Part shown: positions 54,977 to 59,066 of the stretch, piece after piece
Layout of the letters: the number at the start of each line of letters is the position of its first letter
Position numbering within the stretch: the first letter of the stretch is position 1
Source of the DNA: Lachnospiraceae bacterium
GTDB lineage: Bacteria; Bacillota; Clostridia; Lachnospirales; Lachnospiraceae
DNA length: 59,066 bases
Direction of reading: 5' to 3'
NCBI GenBank assembly: GCA_017524035.1
Contig: JAFWUY010000046.1
Coordinates: 1 to 59,066, forward strand
Notes under the pieces: generated by a model
Told to the model about the DNA's origin: nothing
Databases searched by the model: none
The model's input: the letters and a program-made list of their open reading frames with translations, nothing else
Made by a program: the position numbers and the translations under genes

Positions 54977-56167
54977 TCAGATACCGTATTCTTCCTTTAC
55001 GAACTTCTCAAGTACGGGAAGGGATCTCTTTACTTTTTCGGTATCAATGCAATATGCCATTCTGAAATATCCGGGTGCACCGAAGCTGTCGCCGGGAACA
55101 AGGACCAGATCGTACTTCAGGGCTTTCTGTGCAAATGCGACGGAATCTGCCTCAAGTGCCTTGGGGAAGATGTAGAATGTTCCGCCGGGACGCACAACGG
55201 TAAAGCCCAGTTCGACAAGCTTGTCATAAATGAGGTTCATATTGGTCTCGTATACGGAAAGATCCGCGGTAAGATCGATGTTTTCAGCTACCGCTCTCTG
55301 CATAAGAGATGTCGGACAGTTGTGTCCGATGCCCCTTGAGATCTGCACGGCCATATTGACCATAAGATCGGCTCCTTCGGCTGCCGGATTGACTGCCATA
55401 TATCCTATTCTGTCTCCGGGAAGCGAAAGTGATTTGGAGAACGAATAGCACATGATCGTATTGTCGTAGAACTTGGAAATGCAGGGGGCTGCTTTTCCGT
55501 CAAATACGATCTCTCTGTAAGGCTCATCGGAAATAATGTAGATGGGATGTCCGAGCTTCTTCTGCGCATCCCTGAGGATATCCGAAAGCTTCCGGACGGT
55601 CTCCTCGGAATATACAACACCGGAAGGATTGTTGGGAGTATTGATAAGGACCGCCATGGTCTTTTCGTTAATCATGCTCCCGAACTCTTCGAAGTTGATC
55701 TGGAATGTCGCCGTATCGGGGCTGACAATCTTAAGAACCGCTCCTGTCATCTCAACATAGGGACGGTACTCGGGGAAGAAAGGAGCAAAAGTAATTATCT
55801 CATCGCCGGGCTCGGTGACAAGTCTGAATGCATGTGCGAGTGCGGAAGCCGCTGCACTTGTCATGAAGATATGCTCTCTCTTATAAGGGATCCCGAACCT
55901 GCGCTCAAGGGAAGCGGCGACTGCATCTCTTGCCTCGGGAAGACCGGGGTTGGGAGAATATCCGTGAAGGGACCTTGAATCAAGCTCGCTTATAAGCCTC
56001 ACAAGTGATTCGTTGTATGATGCGGGAGCCGGAACGGAAGGATTTCCGAGACTGTAATCGAACACGTTCTCATATCCGATCTCCTTGCCTCTCTCCGCAG
56101 CCTTACCCGCAAGATCCCTTATGACCGACTTAGCCCCTAACATATCTATATATTTCTGTACAAGCAT
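54977..56167 (-). CDS. Class I/II PLP-dependent aminotransferase (aspartate aminotransferase-like)
   Basis: A 396-residue enzyme begun at MLVQKYIDMLGAKSVIRDLAG, with GAGG eight bases upstream. Motifs are YSLGNPSVPAP, NTPNNPSGVVYSEE, ISDEPYREIVFDG (cofactor Asp) and the PLP lysine in YSFSKSLSLPGDRIGYMAVNP, with an Arg in FRMAYCIDTEKV for the substrate carboxylate. It transfers amino groups between amino acids and keto acids; the substrate is not clear. A palindromic operator lies at its -10 region. It leads a unit with the patatin gene. Confidence 0.9.
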   Translation of the reverse strand: MLVQKYIDMLGAKSVIRDLAGKAAERGKEIGYENVFDYSLGNPSVPAPASYNESLVRLISELDSRSLHGYSPNPGLPEARDAVAASLERRFGIPYKREHIFMTSAAASALAHAFRLVTEPGDEIITFAPFFPEYRPYVEMTGAVLKIVSPDTATFQINFEEFGSMINEKTMAVLINTPNNPSGVVYSEETVRKLSDILRDAQKKLGHPIYIISDEPYREIVFDGKAAPCISKFYDNTIMCYSFSKSLSLPGDRIGYMAVNPAAEGADLMVNMAVQISRGIGHNCPTSLMQRAVAENIDLTADLSVYETNMNLIYDKLVELGFTVVRPGGTFYIFPKALEADSVAFAQKALKYDLVLVPGDSFGAPGYFRMAYCIDTEKVKRSLPVLEKFVKEEYGI

Positions 56168-56189
56168 AATTCTTACCTCTTCATATATT

Positions 56190-56217
56190 TGTAGCAACAC
56201 ACTGCTACAATATTATA
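56190..56217 (-). promoter_or_regulatory. Promoter -10 and palindromic operator of the aminotransferase gene
   Basis: A perfect TATAAT (56212-56217, minus strand) is followed after two bases by the perfect inverted repeat TGTAGCA-N6-TGCTACA (56190-56209). The position over the transcription start suggests a repressor. Regulator unknown. Confidence 0.65.
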
Positions 56218-56260
56218 ATTTATTCCCTTTTATATCAAGTAAATACCCGTATGTAAACTC

Positions 56261-56555
56261 GAGTCCAGTGCCATACCGGCGGACTCAGCTTCCGGCTGAG
56301 CCGCTCCGGGGCACATATCCGTTTTGAGGAATAAAGTGAGCTTAGCAGTTCCTGAAATGTGCTGCTTTTCGAGCGGCATTTTGCCCGGATGGCAAAATGA
56401 GTGAACAGGAGATACGGATATCTCCTGTGAACGACGCGTAACCCGCTTTCATCTTCACCCGCATTTCATGGAACTGCTTAGCGAAACGTCCACTGACTCA
56501 AAACGGATATGTGCCTCGGTGTGGCAAGGTGATGTCATAGGATGGCAGTGGCACG
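56261..56555. other. Gene-free ~290-bp multi-hairpin inverted-repeat element (structured RNA or palindromic mobile element)
   Basis: The 441-bp gap 56168-56608 has no gene I can support, but it holds an ordered set of arms. Outer arms 56265-56274 / 56542-56551 match 9 of 10. A perfect hairpin pair (10 of 11 positions plus bulge) lies at 56279-56304. A 19-bp perfect pair is 56310-56328 / 56497-56515. An inner pair is 56341-56359 / 56462-56481 (AGCAGTTCC and TGAAATG with a one-base bulge). Two perfect hairpins enclosed by them are 56377-56399 (9 bp) and 56405-56428 (10 bp). The layout, helix, internal loop, helix, junction with two stems, is that of a folded RNA. No RNase P, tmRNA or 6S signature was seen. 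Orientation is undetermined. Confidence 0.7.
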
Positions 56556-56573
56556 GTGCAGCATCTCGAATAC

Positions 56574-56600
56574 TTGACTAAAATCGGAATAATCTATAAT
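56574..56600 (+). promoter_or_regulatory. Promoter of the SRP RNA
   Basis: TTGACT and a perfect TATAAT with a 15-base spacer, eight to nine bases before the predicted RNA start. Confidence 0.65.
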
Positions 56601-56608
56601 ATAGTTTC

Positions 56609-56751
56609 GTTGCGTGCAGACAGCAGCTCATCATCCGGTCCTGCGCAGTGCGACACTGTGAACCGTGTCAGGTGGGGAACCAAGCAGCACTAAGCAGACC
56701 GTCCATGTGCCGCAGACCAGCCGGGTGGTGAGTTGCTTCCTGCAGGCAACT
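56609..56751 (+). ncRNA. ffs: Signal recognition particle RNA (small bacterial type)
   Basis: The apical domain is diagnostic: GTGTCAGGTGG-GGAA-CCAAGCAGCAC (56665-56691) with the GGAA tetraloop, symmetric loop and AGCAG that bind Ffh. The long stem continues with CTCATCATCCGG pairing with CCGGGTGGTGAG (wobbles), and the ends GTTGC-G-TGCAG (56610-56620) pair with CTGCA-G-GCAAC (56740-56750). It guides membrane-protein ribosomes to the translocon with Ffh. Ends are estimated from pairing. The radical-SAM start codon lies ten bases after the RNA. Confidence 0.93.
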
Positions 56752-56760
56752 TCTTTTTTT
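56731..56760 (+). terminator. Terminator of the SRP RNA
   Basis: AGTTGC and GCAACT form a short stem followed by TCTTTTTTT; the 3' arm competes with the RNA's own 5' end. The T run runs directly into the ATG of the radical-SAM gene. Confidence 0.75.
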
Positions 56761-57678
56761 ATGAAAATGATACCGGACATAAACGAATACTATGCGGAGT
56801 GCATACTCTGTCCCAGAAGGTGCCGCGCCGACCGGAGGGAAGGCGGCACGGGTTTTTGCGGGATGAGCTCTGAGCTGAAAGCGGCAAAGGCTTACCTTCA
56901 TATGTGGGAAGAGCCCTGCATCACGGGAGAGCACGGTTCGGGAACCGTGTTTTTTTCCGGCTGCAATCTGAAGTGCATCTTCTGCCAGAATTCGGACCTT
57001 TCATTAAACGGCTTAGGCAAGGTCATAAGCACGGATGAGCTTGCACAGAGCTTCATAAAGCTTCAGGAAAAGAAAGCATCCAACATCAATCTCGTCACGG
57101 GAGTATGCTTCATCCCCCACATCGTAAATGCCGTAACGATTGCAAGAGAGCAGGGTCTTACCATACCGGTACTTTACAACTCAAGCGGCTACGAATCCGT
57201 GGAGTCGCTTAAGATGCTGGAAGGCTGCATAGATATCTACATGCCCGACATGAAATACATGTCCTCCGAAACCGCCGCAGCTTACAGTTTTGCCGGAGAT
57301 TATCCCGAAACCGCCAAAAAGGCGATAGCCGAGATGTTCGCGCAGACGGGTCCCGCGGTAATAGGGGAAGACGGACTTATGAAAAAAGGTGTACTCGTAA
57401 GGCATATGGTCCTTCCGGGCTGCGTCCCCGAGTCAAAGAAGATCCTACGCTATCTCCGGGAAACATACGGAAATGACATCTATATCAGCATAATGAACCA
57501 GTACACTCCCATGCCCTCCGTAGCGGATCACAGCCTTCTTTCAAGAAAGGTTTCCGAAGAAGAATATGAGCGCGTGCTTGATTTTGCGGATAAGATCGGC
57601 ATAGAAAAAGGCTTTACCCAGTCGGGCGAAGCCGCAAAAGAATCCTTTGTTCCCGTGTGGGATTTCGAAGGCATTTAA
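56761..57678 (+). CDS. Radical-SAM protein of the PflX (COG1313) group
   Basis: A 305-residue protein, MKMIPDINEYYAECILCPRRCRADR. A longer reading would run through the SRP RNA and is rejected. The N-terminal CxxCxxxC (ILCPRRC) and GFCGM, then the radical-SAM cluster motif CNLKCIFCQN (Cx3Cx2C), VYNSSGYE, DIYMPDMKYMS, and MNQYTPMP match the PflX-type family, related to glycyl-radical enzyme activases; target unknown. No ribosome binding site precedes the ATG, only the T7 run of the SRP terminator. It is one of the few plus-strand genes and overlaps the convergent regulator gene tail by four bases. Confidence 0.88.
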   Translation: MKMIPDINEYYAECILCPRRCRADRREGGTGFCGMSSELKAAKAYLHMWEEPCITGEHGSGTVFFSGCNLKCIFCQNSDLSLNGLGKVISTDELAQSFIKLQEKKASNINLVTGVCFIPHIVNAVTIAREQGLTIPVLYNSSGYESVESLKMLEGCIDIYMPDMKYMSSETAAAYSFAGDYPETAKKAIAEMFAQTGPAVIGEDGLMKKGVLVRHMVLPGCVPESKKILRYLRETYGNDIYISIMNQYTPMPSVADHSLLSRKVSEEEYERVLDFADKIGIEKGFTQSGEAAKESFVPVWDFEGI

Positions 57679-58757
57679 TCTTTTTCTTTCATATACTTCA
57701 GATAATTTTCAACCATCAGCGCGATCCTGAAAGTGACCGCATCATCAAAATTCCTGAGATCGAGACCCGTTATCTTCTCGAGCTTTTCTATCCTGTACAC
57801 AAGAGTGTTACGGTGGATGAAGAGCTGTCTTGAGGTCTCCGAAACATTCAGGTTGTTCTCAAAGAACATCTTAATTGTGCTCCTTGATTCCTCATCGAGG
57901 TCATCGAGAATGCCGCCGTCGAAGATCTCCCCCAGGAAAATCTCACAAAGAGGTACGGGAAGCTGGTAGATAAGTCTGCCTATTCCGAGGTTCGTATATG
58001 CCGTGACTTCGTTTTCCGCATAGAAAATGGAGCCGACATCCATGGCCATCCTGGCTTCTTTATAGGACTTCGACACATCCTTCAGCTCCTCTACAACACT
58101 TCCGTAGGAAACCCTTGCGGAAAGCATCGCTTCGGTGTTCAGACACGATACTATGGTCCTTGCGACCTCTTCAAGATCCTCGGGACCCGCACCGGACTTG
58201 AGGCTCTTTATCAGGACAAGGGAATTTTCATCCACACCGGTTATCACATCGCCGCTCTGCGGAGCAAAGAGTCCCTTGAGGAATTCCTTTACGATATTTC
58301 CGCCGTCCTTTTTATAGGTGATCAGATATACGCATCTGGGTTCGTTTATTTCAATCCTGAGCTTTCTCGCACGGTTGTAGATATCAACAAGCAGAAGATT
58401 GTCCAGGACCAGATTCTGGAAAAAGCTTCCCTTGTCATCCCTTTCCTTATATGCATCGAGCAGCTCCCCGATATGGGAAACGCATATTCTTGCGGTCTGG
58501 TGTGCATCCTCTTTGGAAGAATCGCAAGCAAGGACATACCTGGCATCGCCGTCTTCGTTTATCTTGAGGAAATACACTCCTCCGGATTCCTGCGAATCGG
58601 CGGGTGACCGGGCAAAATCCCTTACGGCCTCCTCGGGAACCTCCGGACCTTCAGCGGAAGCGACCTGCTTTCCCTCCACATTATAGAGAGAAAGACCGAC
58701 CTTTGTTATGGATTGAAGTTCTGATAAGCTTTTGAGCAATATCTGATTTGTGATCAT
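57675..58757 (-). CDS. CdaR/PucR-type transcriptional regulator
   Basis: A 360-residue regulator begun at MITNQILLKSLSELQSITKV, with GGAG six bases upstream; an earlier in-frame start 42 bases upstream lies in the terminator region and is unlikely. The N-terminal third (SLYNVEGKQVASAEGPEV) resembles a sugar-diacid-recognition domain. The middle is GGDEF-like in fold, with ISKSYKEARMAMDVG-like text (VSKSYKEARMAMDVGSIFY). The C-terminal PucR helix-turn-helix is FFENNLNVSETSRQLFIHRNTLVYRIEKLE. It probably activates or represses sugar or acid uptake genes. The ABC ATPase gene lies directly upstream, separated by a terminator. Confidence 0.9.
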   Translation of the reverse strand: MITNQILLKSLSELQSITKVGLSLYNVEGKQVASAEGPEVPEEAVRDFARSPADSQESGGVYFLKINEDGDARYVLACDSSKEDAHQTARICVSHIGELLDAYKERDDKGSFFQNLVLDNLLLVDIYNRARKLRIEINEPRCVYLITYKKDGGNIVKEFLKGLFAPQSGDVITGVDENSLVLIKSLKSGAGPEDLEEVARTIVSCLNTEAMLSARVSYGSVVEELKDVSKSYKEARMAMDVGSIFYAENEVTAYTNLGIGRLIYQLPVPLCEIFLGEIFDGGILDDLDEESRSTIKMFFENNLNVSETSRQLFIHRNTLVYRIEKLEKITGLDLRNFDDAVTFRIALMVENYLKYMKEKD

Positions 58758-58778
58758 TATCTTCTCCGAAGCTGATAT

Positions 58779-58815
58779 TAAAAAAACATCCCGGGCCATA
58801 AATAAGCCCGGGATG
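58779..58815 (-). terminator. Terminator of the ABC ATPase gene
   Basis: CATCCCGGGC and GCCCGGGATG form a 10-bp perfect stem with a nine-base loop, then a T7 run on the minus strand. Confidence 0.95.
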
Positions 58816-58831
58816 AGGGTTCGTAAAAAGA

Positions 58832-59066
58832 TTAGTTGGTGATAACCTTCTCGGTCTCCTTATCGAATACGTGGATCTTCTCGATATCGATAGCGAATCT
58901 GATGTTATCGCCGGGTCTTGCGTTTGTACGAGGATCGACTCTTGCGGTGATAGGGAACTCCTCGAGATCGAAGTAAAGGAATACTTCAGCACCCATGAGC
59001 TCGTAAACCTTAACAACTGACTCGAATACGCTTGCGGGAGAGGTCTCGATGTACATCTCTGAATCG
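58832..59066 (-). CDS. Sugar ABC transporter ATP-binding protein, C-terminal end only (MsmK/UgpC type)
   Basis: The last 77 codons are inside the window; the start is past the right edge. The text SPASVFESVVKVYELMGAEVFLYFDLE, then ARPGDNIRFAIDIEKIHVFDKETEKVI, is the C-terminal TOBE-type domain of the shared sugar-importer ATPases. Walker motifs are outside. Such ATPases serve several permease sets, so it could power the transporter at 19.5-22.9 kb, which has no ATPase of its own. Confidence 0.85.
   Translation of the reverse strand, partial: DSEMYIETSPASVFESVVKVYELMGAEVFLYFDLEEFPITARVDPRTNARPGDNIRFAIDIEKIHVFDKETEKVITN

Noticed and set aside
56261..56555. RNase P RNA, tmRNA or 6S RNA in the large inverted-repeat element
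   Set aside because: None of the conserved core sequences of these RNAs (such as the RNase P GAGGAAAGTC box or a CCA-ended tRNA-like part) was seen on either strand.
56665..56760. N-terminal extension of the radical-SAM protein from a GTG at 56665
   Set aside because: These codons are the conserved apical part of the SRP RNA and its terminator; family similarity starts at the ATG at 56761 onward.

Overview
The window looks like a chromosomal segment of a Gram-positive anaerobe of the Clostridia, most probably Lachnospiraceae (Butyrivibrio/Eubacterium-like). The reasons are: hrcA-grpE-dnaK-dnaJ behind a CIRCE element; an anaerobic glycerol operon of the glpA / FAD-oxidoreductase / DUF1667 / glpK type; an intracellular cellobiose phosphorylase (GH94) and a GH5 glucanase without signal peptide; an Ala/Lys-rich DUF6465-like protein; strong GGAGG ribosome binding sites. 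Almost everything is encoded on the minus strand, so operons read from high to low coordinates. The exceptions are the SRP RNA and the radical-SAM gene near 56.6-57.7 kb. Both edge genes are cut by the window: GH5 on the left and an ABC ATPase on the right. I see no tRNA, rRNA, prophage, insertion sequence or CRISPR array.

Left part (0.9-8.8 kb): three sulfur amino-acid transcription units. (i) O-acetylhomoserine sulfhydrylase, a trans-sulfuration enzyme, then cysteine synthase. (ii) A stand-alone LanC-like protein, then a divergent cysteine-synthase paralogue. (iii) A MalY/PatB-type C-S lyase. All three are preceded by the same inverted-repeat operator (GTTATAAG-N6-CTATAACC type), placed exactly 19 bp upstream of a TATACA/TATACG -10 element. 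A LysR regulator resembling the CmbR/MtaR sulfur regulators lies at 43.7 kb. The LanC-like protein has a Cys-Cys-Cys rather than Cys-Cys-His zinc site. This regulon, with a thioether-type enzyme inside it, is the best candidate here for an undescribed system.

8.8-15.3 kb: a chain of small genes (zinc ribbon membrane protein, flavin reductase-like, HAD, GT32 glycosyltransferase, two GNATs, a 66-residue unknown, thioesterase, Cof phosphatase) below a lipoprotein serpin. 15.5-23 kb: a sodium/solute symporter, an EAL phosphodiesterase fused to a repetitive beta-rich domain, and a carbohydrate ABC transporter behind three tandem 13-bp operator-like repeats. 23-27.8 kb: glycerol operon. 27.9-36.7 kb: an apparent operon headed by a threonyl-tRNA synthetase that lacks the TGS domain, followed by a cNMP-type protein of unknown function, a 79-residue protein, and MoxR / DUF58 / transglutaminase. 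36.8-42.3 kb: a GLUG-repeat/coiled-coil surface protein and an RND (MMPL) exporter.

42.5-48.3 kb: a PUA-domain RNA methyltransferase with the LysR regulator, then GH94 and its LacI regulator. The LacI gene carries an in-frame TAA. 48.4-53.4 kb: heat-shock operon. 53.5-59 kb: the DUF6465-like protein, patatin and aminotransferase, a ~290-bp multi-hairpin inverted-repeat element without a gene, the SRP RNA abutting a PflX-type radical-SAM gene, a CdaR/PucR-type regulator, and the end of a sugar ABC ATPase. All assignments come from reading the sequence and remembered family features. No database search was run.
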